Part shown: piece after piece, positions 48,816 to 60,179 of the stretch
Layout of the letters: the number at the start of each line of letters is the position of its first letter
Numbering within the stretch: the first letter of the stretch is position 1
NCBI GenBank assembly: GCA_040357565.1
Contig: JBDODJ010000058.1
From: Cercozoa sp. M6MM
Taxonomy: Eukaryota > Endomyxa: Ascetosporea
Strand: one strand, 5' to 3'
Length of the DNA stretch: 64,000 nt
The notes under the pieces: generated by a model
Told to the model about the DNA's origin: nothing
What the model saw: the letters and a program-made list of their open reading frames with translations, nothing else
Databases searched by the model: none
Translations under genes and position numbers: made by a program

Positions 48816-49661
48816 TTAAAGCAGCATAAAAGGAGACCGTGTTGCAAAGAAAAGCAAGATGGGCAACAGTCCAAGATGACCCAGGTGCTTTCGCAGATCA
48901 TTGTTGCCTGCAAGATACAGACATCAACAGCACAGGCTTCATCCAGACACCACTTACCGCCATGCACGGCATTGCAGACGCACCTGAGTACACAGAAACG
49001 GCAAACGCATACAGGCACAGGCACAGCGCAGGCACAGACACGAACAGATCGGCAGTACCAGAGTGCCTCGCGCACCACCTCTGGCTGCACACGCTCTGGC
49101 ACGTTCTTTGTCTGCACAAGCACGCAAGAAAACTCGAGAATGTTTCAAGCAAAAGCAAATGCAAGCGGTAAACTACCTTCAATCGACCCTTTTTGCTCTG
49201 CCTCGCTTTGCGTCGGCGTTGCTGTCGCGAAAGCTTCTTTGGTTCCTCTGCAATGACAGGATTTTTGCTTGCATCGGCAAAAAAAGGACTCGGGTTATAC
49301 CAGGTGCGTACGCAAGTGAGTCGGGCCGCACACCTGCAGGTCAGGCACAACACGTAACAAACAGACACACACACACACTCACAAAATGGCTGGGCACCAC
49401 TCTGCGAACGAAGTGACTTGGCGAGCCGCAGTAAGCCCACCACCTCCGACAGCACCCCTGCGCATGCAAAGACGTAAGTGTGTGCGTATGTATGTATGTG
49501 TGTGTGTGCGTGTGTGCGTGCGCGCGCGCGCGCGTGTGTGTGTGGGTGTGTCACTAACCACTCTGAGCGACTGTGGCAACATGTAACGAAGTGCCAGCCA
49601 ACACGTTTGAAAGCGCAAACAACGCATCCCTGCGTCTGGTTCCTGTACACGCACACAAACA

Positions 49662-49711
<50 letters not shown>

Positions 49712-49721
49712 NNNNNNNNNN

Positions 49722-49773
<52 letters not shown>

Positions 49774-50818
49774 GGCATGGCAATTTAGCACAGACCGACA
49801 GCTTCAGCTACCTTCGCACTGAACGACAGCTTCAGCCAGCACGGGCACTGCCCCTGTGAGCACACACAACATTTAGGCGATTTTGCGTCTGCACGAGCAC
49901 TGTTACTGTTGAGCATACCAGCATCCACGACAGCCTGCGTGTGTCGGTGCTCGCCGCTCGCGATGGCACCCAACGCACGCAGTACCTGGGAAGCACAGGC
50001 AAGCCACCGTCAGGAACAACACACTAGGAACCAGATGAACATACCGGGGTGAAAGACAGGCGATGCCTGCAATTAGACACCGGAGTTACGAACTTCACGA
50101 AGCGTCTTGTCAGGTCCACACTGAGATGGCAGGGGTGAGGGGTAAAGAGGGTATGGGGGCACACGTACATATGTTTGTACACATGTGCAATAGGTTACTG
50201 TACCCAAGTTCGGAAGCCCAGCGCAGAATGAGGTCAATGTCCTCGTTCGGTCCGTCCAAAGGGTAGGACAGCGTCCAGCACAAGTCGGCTTGAACCTGAA
50301 CAAACGAAAACTCCACCACATCAAAGATAGGCGTATGCTGGGTCAACAAATCACCTCATCAGCAGACGCACTCGCATCTGGACCTAGGCGCAAAAGAAAG
50401 GTTGACACAGACACAGATACAGACACAGACACAGATACAGACACAGATGCAGAAAGCAAGGAATACCAGAGGGCGAGGAGTCACTGCGCGAACGAGCGCC
50501 ATGCGTGCGTTCTGCTGGCCAGTTCGCCCACCTGTACGCATTCACTCAAATGGAGGGACACAATAGGCCGGTTTGAAAGACAAAGTACACTCGAATGACA
50601 TGTCGCAACAGTGACTCAAAACGGCGGAGGTCCGGCAGCGGTTTTGCGCGTGTCAGGTTGCTCGCGCACCTTCACAACAGCACAGGGTATATAGACCCAT
50701 AGTATAGACGGCCAGCGACGCGGATACCATGCCGCGGTGCGCACAGTGTTGAACAAAAAGCTGTCTGCATGCGCCAGCACATAAGTCACACCGTCGACGA
50801 CCTACATACACACACACA

Positions 50819-50883
<65 letters not shown>

Positions 50884-51366
50884 CAGAACACAAAGATAGG
50901 CACATATGCAAGTACCTCCTTGTTGGAAAACACAATGTCTCGCATCTCAGCGCACTGCAAAAACGGGGGGGGGGGGGTATGAGTGCGGTAGAACAAGGTG
51001 TAAATGATGTACGTCGCCAGCGATGTTGCCGAGTGCCCAGATGATTTGCTCCAACAGCGCCTCGTTCGGCACGTTCATCAGTTTCGATAGTGCCTGAGCA
51101 ACAGGAGTTGTACCATTAGGTTGAACAGCAGATGCAAAATCAAGGAGCACCTCCAAGGCCCCACTTTCCACGATATGACGCACGTGTGCCTATGACGCTC
51201 TATAAACAAACAGAGCCGAGTTAGGGCAGACACAGTTACGGCAGATCCCGACGCGATATTAGTCAGTCCCCATACAGCCTCGAACACCACCTGTATGCAC
51301 ACAAACAGAGACGACCGTGTGGACATTGCACACGTGTGCGTGTGCGTGTGTGTGCGTTGTGCGTGC

Positions 51367-51417
<51 letters not shown>

Positions 51418-51427
51418 NNNNNNNNNN

Positions 51428-51477
<50 letters not shown>

Positions 51478-52139
51478 CTTGGACTTGGAATTGCTGATCT
51501 GTAGCTGTGACGGGTTTTTCACGCACGCCAATTTGACGAGAGGTGCGATCGCTCCAGCCTGGATAGCCTCCTCGATCGGCGGACATCTGCATGCAACAGG
51601 CATCGCATGCATACATGGCAAACATACACGTGATACTCCACACGTGATACTCGAGTACGAGGAATACCTTTCAGTGGAAAGCAATTTTCGCAAACACTGC
51701 GCTGCGTACTGTCGCGTTGCGTCGTTTCGTTTCCCGCCCGTCAAAGTTGCTGCACTCGAGTCAAATGAACTGAATCAAGGTCAAAATCACGCGCAAGAGA
51801 AGCGACGCGTACATACAAGCGGACGAAGCGTTGCAACTCGCTGTGGTGTCTGAAGCACCCAGAACTTCTCGTTCACCTCATGAACCTGCCCTCATTGAAA
51901 AGAACACATGAAAAACAGCAAGATCAACGATTATATCTTACCATCGCTTTGACATCAGCGTCAACTGCCGACAGCGTCAGTGCCTGTCCAGACGCAGATA
52001 AAACACAGATAAAAAGGCACACAGGCAAACAGGCACACAGGCACAGGCGCACAGGCATACAGGCAATAATCAAACATACGGTAAGACGTTGGACATCCTG
52101 ATCGACACCCTGCTGGATGTCTACGGTCGACCAGCGCAT
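48816..52139 (-). CDS. Importin-alpha-like armadillo-repeat protein
   Basis: Importin alpha carries nuclear-localisation cargo to importin beta through armadillo repeats. The repeats are recognisable in order: TLTGGKRNDATRQYAAQCLR plus KLLSTE, PPIEEAIQAGAIAPLVKLAC (family PPID.VI..G..P..V..L), VVFEAVWGLTNIASG (family FEAAWALTNIASG), IVESGALEVLLDF, LMNVPNEALLEQIIWALGNI plus AGD (family VREQAVWALGNIAGD), ADLCWTLSYPLDGPNEDIDL (family ACWA.SYLSDG), LRALGAIASGEHRHTQAVVD, RRDALFALSNVLAGTSLHVA (family KKEA.WAISN), and DLRKHLGHLGLLPILLFFAT. A basic segment, KKLSRQQRRRKARQSKKGR (about 49180-49240), interrupts the later repeats. The first Met at 52137-52139 gives MRWSTVDIQQGVDQDVQRLT, directly before repeat 1, so no importin-beta-binding region is visible. 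TAA at 48816-48818 closes the last repeat, but a donor just upstream could extend it into the next entry. Confidence 0.8.
49660..49769. repeat. (CA)n array with 10-N gap
   Basis: CA dinucleotides flank N at 49712-49721, in an intron after the DALFALSNVLAG exon's upstream neighbour. Confidence 0.9.
50803..50881. repeat. (CA)n array
   Basis: CA dinucleotides with CATA interruptions, in an intron next to the VVDGVTYVLAHADSFLFNT segment. Confidence 0.9.
51360..51474. repeat. (GT)n array with 10-N gap
   Basis: GT dinucleotides flank N at 51418-51427, in the intron between the PPIEEAIQAGA exon and the VVFEAVWGLTNIASG exon. The sense strand reads (CA)n. Confidence 0.92.
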
Positions 52140-52739
52140 CCGCGCGGATGGCAAAAATCACGAGCAAGCGGATTAAAGTTGGGCTTTCGTAGTTTTCGAG
52201 AGCTCACTGTGCTAGATATCGCACTGCGAACCCAAAGGCACTATTGCACACGCCTGCGGGGATTATGGCCACTGGATGATGCAGACGTCGCACTCTTAAC
52301 AACGTGCAACGCAATTTCTGGATTTGCGGTGTGGCGTCAACAGATGTACTATAGTCACGTGCAGATTCTGTGTAGCACGACGTTTTGTGCTTGATTTTGT
52401 CGTTGAGGCATGCTTGCCAAGGGGACCAATTTGTCATCGATCTTGCCAGACGACCCGCTCAGAAGGGTGAAAACCGCATTTAGTTGCTTGATCATTGTGA
52501 CTCTGCGCACGTTGATAATTGATTACGTTGGCAGACTTTATCGCCATTCGCCGCTGCGCTGGTCGACGAATTTGACACGCTGAAATTACTTGTGGACGAA
52601 GTGCACGATCGGTATCTTACACTTCTGCTCGAATTAAAATAAAATCGCTAAGTATCTCGTGTAAGTAGTCACGCATTAGCACGAAACGTCGCTGCGAGAC
52701 GTCTGTGTGCCGACGCTTTGCGACGTTTGCGCCGACCAT
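52140..52739. other. Region between divergent genes
   Basis: About 600 bases upstream of the importin-like gene and of the next plus-strand gene. It may contain a 5' exon of either; I looked here for an Arg/Lys-rich importin-beta-binding segment on minus and did not find one. Promoters are presumed. Confidence 0.45.
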
Positions 52740-54691
52740 GCCTGTACTGTCCAAGTATATTAGATGCGACATCTGGGTACCATGCCTGTCTGCCCTTATG
52801 TACAGAGATGCACGCCGGCTTGTTGACAAGTTTCGAGGCACGAAGTCATGGATGTCCCTTGTAGCTTTTACAAGCTGTCTTCTGTTTGTTCTCTGTGGCC
52901 CGTGTATGTGTTTAATCCCTCAGAACTATGCGGCAGAGACAAACAGGAACGAGTGGGGAAGACACTGGCGACAGCTGCAACACCGCCATGGTATCTTCAG
53001 AGTTGAATCGTGGACGTATTATACTTCTGGATTTGCACTTGCTCAGGAGTGGGCGCCGGCGTGCAGTTGCTAAGCGCTTGTGTGCAGTTGCTGCGACAGA
53101 CACACCTTATCGAGGAACCTACCGGTGTGTTTAGCCTATGCTTGCAGTTTTGCCCGAAGGTAGGTGCGCTTCAGGCAACGGTGACGACCCGTTTGTGCAA
53201 CCGGCGCTCCCGCTTCGCAGCTACACGAAAACAACTTCTTTTTTCAAAGACGTCGGTGCCGATTTTGCCAGTGTGTCTCATTTTTACGTTATGTCGAAAG
53301 AGATTATCTGTCTTGTGTGCACCTATGCGTGGGTGCGCAGACACTCCATCGACTTCCTTTGTGGCTCGGTTGACGCGTCGCTGCGAATTGTTGTTTCTCC
53401 GTGTGGTGTGCAATGTCGTGCGAGGCGATATACACGCGCGTAGCTTGCTCGTTGTTACTTTTTTGTTATATTGTGTGTATCTGATAATTTTTGTAGTACA
53501 AACGGCGGACGTTGTGCGTTTCGTGCGTGACGACGCCGACGACGATTTCGATCTCGCTGGACGCCGGCGACGCCATGTCAATGTAGAACAGCGTGGTGTG
53601 TGTGTGTGTGTGTGTGTGTGTGATGCAAGGAGATATGCGCAGGAAGAGTCGCAGTTACCCCCGACTTCAGCACATTTTGTGCGAGCGTCCTTTCTTGTAT
53701 GAATTTTCATTTTGACGCCGTGTGCTTCTCGGTATGTTATGACTTTGATTGTGCAGGACGAGAGCACATGGCAACGACTGGACTACTGTGCTGATGCTGC
53801 GATTCTCCTACGACGTGCATATCTTGTACTGAATTTCCTCTGGATCGCGTTTTGTTATGCAAACAGGAGTGATAAAACGCGCATTTTCAGCAACATGAGT
53901 GTCAAACTGAGCGTCAAAGAAAACGTCTGTCAGACGCGACGGCGATTTTTGCTCCGCAATTCTGTCACGACGACACCGATCAAGAGGTTTCCTCAAACCG
54001 CTTTAAAGTCGTTTATCACGTTGTACTTGCGATGTGCTCAGCTCTCGGACAAACTGTCTCAATTTGCTGCATCAGGTACTTTCTCTGAGGGTTATGATGT
54101 GCGCAGCACATCTGCTACTGATGCCTGCTTATTGGCAACTTAGGTTCGAGATTGTGGACTGCGGAATTCGCACTGTTGGTAAAAGACGGTTGATGACTAG
54201 TGCGTGTTTGATTAGGTTATGCAAACTGACGGCAGGTCAAGCACCTGCATGAGAGAGTATCACAGCGCGTGTTTCGCTTCGTTTCGCAGCACGGACGATT
54301 TACGCAGTTTCTGCACGCATTGCGAGATGGTGTTCTCTTGCATCGAGTACCTTAGTCCCTTTACTTTGTGTTTCTCTAGTAAGGCGTGCTGCGTGTGTAG
54401 GAAAATGTGGCAGAGAAAGTTACGCAATGGTTGGCGCGGGCGCCGTTGCAACGTTACAGTGGAAGCGACAACAGTGACAACACCTCCACGAACTATGACC
54501 AAACACAAAAAACCCTCGACGGTGTCGCCGACACTATTTGGAGAAGAGTGGTGTGTGTACATGATATCATGGTACACAACACAATTGTAAAGTACGTAGG
54601 TCGACGATGTGATGGAAGAAAGTAATAGCGTTAGACAAAGAGATTCATACGATGAACCTGAGGTAACACCACACGCATACACACGCACGCA

Positions 54692-54748
<57 letters not shown>

Positions 54749-55127
54749 CAACACCGCGTATCCTCGGCGTAGAGTTTACGCCAGTGTCTTGATTTCGTTC
54801 ATTTTGAACTCCGCGCGGTTTGTGTTGGTACACTCTGACACGTGTCTCAAGATTGACTCTGTCACAAGCAACGGTGCAACATGTAGACAAAAAAGAAAGC
54901 GACTCATTTGGAGAAATCGGGGGGCCCAGCCACCAACAACAGCAGCAGGGCAGCAAATCTATCTCGCCTCTCGACCTATCGCTCACTCCTACGGTATTTA
55001 CTTAAACTGCATCTTGTGCGATCAGGCCTCTAGTATCATGTGTAGGACACGGAAGGGGTAGCTGTCTGCGCTATGCTTTCACTCCAGCGACGGTTTCTTG
55101 TTACTTCAACTGTGACTGCGCGCGCGC

Positions 55128-55161
<34 letters not shown>

Positions 55162-56167
55162 ATTTCCTTGTATTTAGAGCTTTATCACCGCCCCTTCGCC
55201 GGCTTTTGGATGCTCGAGCAAATGCCGTTCTCAGGTACTCTCGCCTTAGTTTAACTCTCAGTGTGCTTGCATTGAGCGCAGAGTCTTGTCGCAGTTTATC
55301 CTCTCGCTTCGACTAGGTATCGAGTGCCTGGTTGGCTTGTATACAGGTTTCTCTGCATGTATCTGATAGCGACACACACGCTGACGCAACGTTGGCTCCA
55401 CTTGCGCCGAACGAATTATCTTCCTGTGCTTTGGGTTGTCTTTAAGTCGATCAACAAGGGTGGTGAAATTTTTGTTGTGCTTGTACCAGGCGCACCAACA
55501 AAGTGTGGTTGTAGCGACGTTGCGCGCCGCCACGCAGCGGCTGCTTCACTTCATTCATCAAGTACGCATGGATGAGTGGTATATCTGTAATTCAGTGCAT
55601 CTTTTTGTTTGAATGAAGGACGTTGCGTCGGAGGCATTGACCGCCTTTGTCGACGCCGCAAATACCGCGAGTGACTGGATCCACGTTCAAGTTGCGGTAT
55701 GTTTCACGTACTTCATCAGCTAAAGCATCATAACTATGCTTTGTGTTTCTAGTTTCGAAAGTGCATCGGTCGTGTCGCTGCTCGGAGCTTTGTCTTTCGT
55801 GGAAGGTGCTTGTTGTCTGCCATGTATGCAAAAGCCGCGTCACTGTGATTCTGTAGATGGAGAAAGGCACTTGGTCGTCTCGTGCGTTTGTCTCTCCGTG
55901 TTGGCAGCACTGATACCGGGAACTGCGAATACCAGCGCCTTCAGGTAGTGCAGTGCATTGAACAGTTGCGACTCTTTCTGCTGCGGCAACTGCGCGATGG
56001 TATCTTCGTTTGAGACGTGCATTCGGTAATATCGGGTGTGCTTTTTGGTTCAAGGATCGGGTGCGGTTGACGATCGGCCGCATGCACGCATGCTTGCTGT
56101 CTTGGCCGATGATTTACGCTTTGGGTATAGCGCGAAAGTATCTGTTCTCTTGCTGTCGTTGATGTAG
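52740..56167 (+). CDS. Unrecognised multi-exon plus-strand gene
   Basis: I do not recognise the family. Clean exon segments include TADVVRFVRDDADDDFDLAG (53500-53590), YAQEESQLPPTSAHFVRA (about 53635-53690), DESTWQRLDYCADAAILLRR (53758-53817), HGRFTQFLHALRDGVLLHRV (about 54290-54345), ENVAEKVTQWLARAPLQRYS (from about 54400), DKKESDSFGEIGGPSHQQQQ (about 54880-54945), AHQQSVVVATLRAATQRLLH plus FIHQ (about 55490-55560), DVASEALTAFVDAANTASDW plus IHVQVA (about 55620-55698), IEQLRLFLLRQLRDG and the last exon, GSGAVDDRPHARMLAVLADD to VLLLSLM with TAG at 56165-56167. The content is mostly helical with a glutamine/serine-rich middle. A vesicle-tethering or scaffold protein is possible but unsupported. 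The 5' end is not fixed; MPVLSKYIRCDIW at about 52738 is one candidate start. A (TC)n array and (GT)n arrays lie in introns. Confidence 0.42.
54691..54745. repeat. (TC)n array
   Basis: Uninterrupted TC dinucleotides in a putative intron of the plus-strand gene; the array type matches that at the left edge of the window. Confidence 0.93.
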
Positions 56168-57115
56168 TGTATGCACACAGAGGCACGCAGCAAAATGAGT
56201 CATCGGGTTTGAGTGATTCAAGTCCCGGGTTAGAGCGCGGACATTCTCCATATTATCAGTTGCAACAACACGCCGACTTGTGAACAGATCTTGATGCCGA
56301 GCATCTAAAAGTCAATGTTGGTGCGATTCGATAATTTGAACCTGAACTGCCGCCCCTCCCGACGGTACTGTCCTGCGTGTCAGCTACTGTACGGCCGCGG
56401 GCAGTATTTAGAGAGCTGTTCCAGACTGACTCAGATTATGCAGTCTCCGCGGGGATGAACCCAGACAGACCAGTCGATCTCCTATCATAGGCTTTCAGAC
56501 AGGTCCAGTCGCAGCTCTGAGCCACAAACTCTTAAAGCTGGTCAGTTGCTCTGCAGTTTGTACTGATATCCACCTCTACAAGTAAGCATTGGTTGCTGTA
56601 GAGAGAAGGTTTTTTTAATCTTCTCACGATTTTCCCCATGATGGAAGATTCCGTCTACAACTCCGTCTAGTTTGACGTAAGAACCCAGTTGGGGTAATCG
56701 TGTTACTGCGGCTCAATGGCCCACCCTGTCTCAAACTTGTTTGAGACATAGATTATGACCTCCACGCGGACGGGTCAGAGCAATGACTACCGAAAATGTG
56801 CAGTAACAATCGAATTCTTCACTTCGCTTCTACAAACTGAAATCATTGATTCCGTTCCCTCGCTTCGTCTGAGTCGTTGTCTTCACTAAAAGTGACAATC
56901 TCACAATCAACAGTTTAGTTCTTCGTTCATATCTACGCTACGCAAACCTTTAGGTCAAGTCACGTCATCCGGTCTCACGGCTCCAGGGCGAGTACCAGTA
57001 CCAGTACCAACCAACGACGTCCGCATCAACGCAGCCAGTTGCGACAGTTATTTGCGCCACAACCGCACCTGACTTCGTGTCTACGAATGAATATGAAGCT
57101 GCAAAGAAAACGGAG
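56168..57115. other. Convergent intergenic region with repeat remnants
   Basis: This lies between the 3' ends of the plus-strand gene and the SET-domain gene. A block at 56785-56812 (AATGACTACCGAAAATGTGC then AGTAACAA) repeats sequence found just after the LINE tail at 28099-28125. The adjoining 56680-56760 is dense with short inverted segments (for example CAAACTTGTTTG at about 56733-56744). No gene is seen. Confidence 0.6.
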
Positions 57116-57434
57116 TTATGGGCGAAAAAAATCAACGTACTGCACGGGGTAGTTGTACGACACGGTGAGTTCTTCACCTCGCATAATGTCCCTCCTATTC
57201 GAAAGCCAGGTATGACAACAAGGAGGAGAAAAAAGCCAAATTTACAACGCAAAGTAGGCCACATGCACGCGTGAGCACACCTGTTCCTCTTCCTGGTCGT
57301 CTTCGTCCTCGACAGGCTATGAGGAGTGCAGTAGGCTCAACGATCACAGATTTTTTAAATACCTGCACGAACTGGAAGTAGACGACACGACAATTTGGTG
57401 AACAGCTGTGGTTTACCATGCGAACGACTCCACC

Positions 57435-57483
<49 letters not shown>

Positions 57484-57493
57484 NNNNNNNNNN

Positions 57494-57541
<48 letters not shown>

Positions 57542-60042
57542 CAACACACACACACACATCACTCAGGTTCGTGATAGCATTCACAGACACACACGTGAAA
57601 TACCATGCCGAAGTGCACACAACACATCCATTCCGCCCTCATTTTGGTCCTACAAACCGCGAGTCAATCACCCCAAAAAATTGCAAACATGATGCATACC
57701 ACTGCAGGCGTAATCCATTGGTACTCGCGCTCCTGGGCACTCTGGTTCTTTGCCCTCTGCGCGTACACACACACACATACACAGACAACACAGACAATAC
57801 ACAACACAGACACAGACACAAACACCACACAGACGACATAAAAGGGAAACAGATGACAAAGGCGATGTAGCGACATCCACCAAACATACCTCAGAGTCGG
57901 CGAGAAAACGATCGCCATGGTACAAGCCCAACAACGCACCTTGCTTCTACACAGACACACGCATGCCGACACATAGCCGGCACGCTGGCACAAAGAGATT
58001 CTGAGAAAGTGAGTTACGAGTGCACGCAATGTCCGCAGTCCGTAGCCACATTGGTTTGCGTTGATAATCTACCTCACAGGCATCAAAGCAAACAAACAGC
58101 AGAGAAATCGAGGAACCTCTAGCTTGTAGCTATCGCACAGTTTCGGACAGTGGTAACATTTGGGCCTACAGGCAAGTCAGCAGTGGAAGTACACAGTGCG
58201 AATAAAACTGGGAAATACACGCGCAACTGCAGCACTTTCTGCTGCGACAGATCACCGCTCAGTTGGTTTGGCCCAGAGAAGCGCAGTTCTGTTGCTGCAC
58301 CAGCATGAAAACAAACATCGAGTCAGGTTATGCCAGCTGAGACAACACCATTAGAGGCAAAGTTGTCGCTATCGCGTTTGCAGTGCTCGCACTTGTCGGC
58401 GGCAACAGTGACTGGCAGCGAGACTTCAAGCTCCCAATCGTAGACGTCATTGCCAACTGTCCGGAGATAAGACACTTTGAAATCAATGCCACAAAAGCAA
58501 CACGCTTGAATCGAAACAAACCATCTGGGGCAACGCTGATATTGTTGCGTTTGAGCACGTCGCGACGCCGATTTGCACATTTGCTGCACACCATAAGAGC
58601 AAAAAATAAACGGCACGCTTTGAGACGAGGGATGACTCAAGAAACGGGCAAGTGACGCGCACGGTGTCAAAGAGACCGTTGCTTTCCGCCGCTGTTTCAT
58701 CTATTCACACATGCAAACTACCACGACACAGGCACAAAGAAATGAAACAACAGCACAGACAAACCTGTGAGTTTGACTTCTTCAAGCAGACAAGCGTCGC
58801 ACTTGCCGTGCATACAACAAAGAGACTGCCAGTTCTCGCCGTCTTTCTACAACACGCAATCAGATTAAAAAGTGTACTCTTGTCCTCTGCTTTTTTCGAA
58901 ATGCGACAGTACCAAACTATGACGGTTGGTACGCAGAAATTGAGGAAGAAACGAGCGCACTCGAACCACCGAGCCAGTGCATGGGATTATCCGGCGACGC
59001 TCTGTGCTCTGTTTAATTAAATGTACGTGCCGGTGACACAAACTGCAGTGCAGAAAAAAGGGGAAAATACATTCGAATTAGAATGTCCACACTTGAGACA
59101 CATTAGACGCTACACCAGGATTTGGATAATGACCACGAAGCGCATGGTTCAGGCTTAACGTACCTGTGACTCCGCCTCGAGCTGCTGTCGTCGCTTCCGT
59201 TGTTCCTCCTCTTTTAACGAAAGCGCCAGTGCCTTTTTGCCAGCGCAGACGCAACCACATTCCAAAGACACATGCACGCAAACAATGCTGTCTGGAATGT
59301 ATGTTACCCGGCGAATTTGTTCTTCGTGTACGGCATTCTCAACTACACGCAGCTGCAGTGAAACCAGACGGACAAAAAAGCCGCTGAATTGTTGTACCAG
59401 AAAACGAAGCAGTGCGCTTCACACGTCTGCCACGCGATGATACTCTCGGCAGAGCAACACTTTAGGACACACGAAGATTAAGTTCAGCTCCACCACGCGT
59501 CCTTCGGTACCTATATCGCTCAGCGTCCGGGACAAAGCGCAAGTCACGACTCGGTTTTGTGAAGATTTCATCTGAACCGCTATTGCCGGTGCTGCTTGTA
59601 GCTGTGCTCCCATCGGTGTTAACTTCCACAGTGCGCCTGCTTGATATGCTCGGATTGAGGTATCAGGAAATGCAACAACTCTACCGTGTCTGCTGACGTC
59701 GTCGTTTGCGCCGTTCACCTCGTGCCACTGCAGCAGCTTCTTCTGCATCCACTTTCTCACCGAGCGATATCTACCACCGCGCAGGATGTGGAATCGCACA
59801 CATACAAACACGAACTGAAACTATTACCCTCAACGCCAACCGCAAGGCAGCCTCCGTTTCGCGCGTTTCAGTTTCAAAGACGTGCCGACGGCGTCGCGTG
59901 CGCGTCGAACGACGCGGCTACACGTTTAAACAACAGAACAAATTTATCTGGGCTAAGGAACAAAATGAAAGAGTCGAGAAAAACGGACCATCTTTTGTTC
60001 CACATCCACACGGGCACAAAACTCTTCATCTGTGTCACTCAT
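57116..60042 (-). CDS. SET-domain protein methyltransferase
   Basis: SET domains transfer methyl groups from S-adenosylmethionine to lysine, usually on histones. The end of the domain is clear: VVRMVNHSCSPNCRVVYFQF (about 57365-57430) carries the NHSCSPNC cofactor/substrate motif, and RDIMRGEELTVSYNYPVQYV (about 57125-57190) carries the GEELTVSYN motif that completes the active site; it then reads DFFRP with TAA at 57116-57118. Upstream exons include VGLYHGDRFLADSE (about 57885-57930), YDWELEVSLPVTVAADKCEH (about 58380-58450), LCCMHGKCDACLLEEVKLT (about 58770-58830), a basic helix GKKALALSLKEEEQRKRRQQ (about 59165-59250), WMQKKLLQWHEVNGAND (about 59700-59750) and TETRETEAALRLALR (about 59830-59880). 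The Cys-rich exons may bind zinc. A possible start is ATG 60040-60042 (MSDTDEEFCAR). I cannot place it in a named SET subfamily, and the N-terminal exons might be a separate gene. Confidence 0.7.
57438..57555. repeat. (CA)n array with 10-N gap
   Basis: CA dinucleotides flank N at 57484-57493, directly upstream (sense) of the NHSCSPNC exon of the SET gene. Confidence 0.92.
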
Positions 60043-60179
60043 TCGCTAGAACGTATTTGATTCTGCGCTAAAAGCAGGCTAGCTTCAACACAAGACGGCG
60101 CTTACAGTACCGATTCTTTCTTTATTATTTTGATACTGGACTGTACAGTTGACCAATCAAAGAATCTGATTGAGAGTCG
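60043..60179. promoter_or_regulatory. Inferred divergent promoter region, SET gene / STT3
   Basis: A short interval between the tentative SET start and the first STT3-like coding sequence. Both starts are uncertain, so the limits are approximate. Confidence 0.35.
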
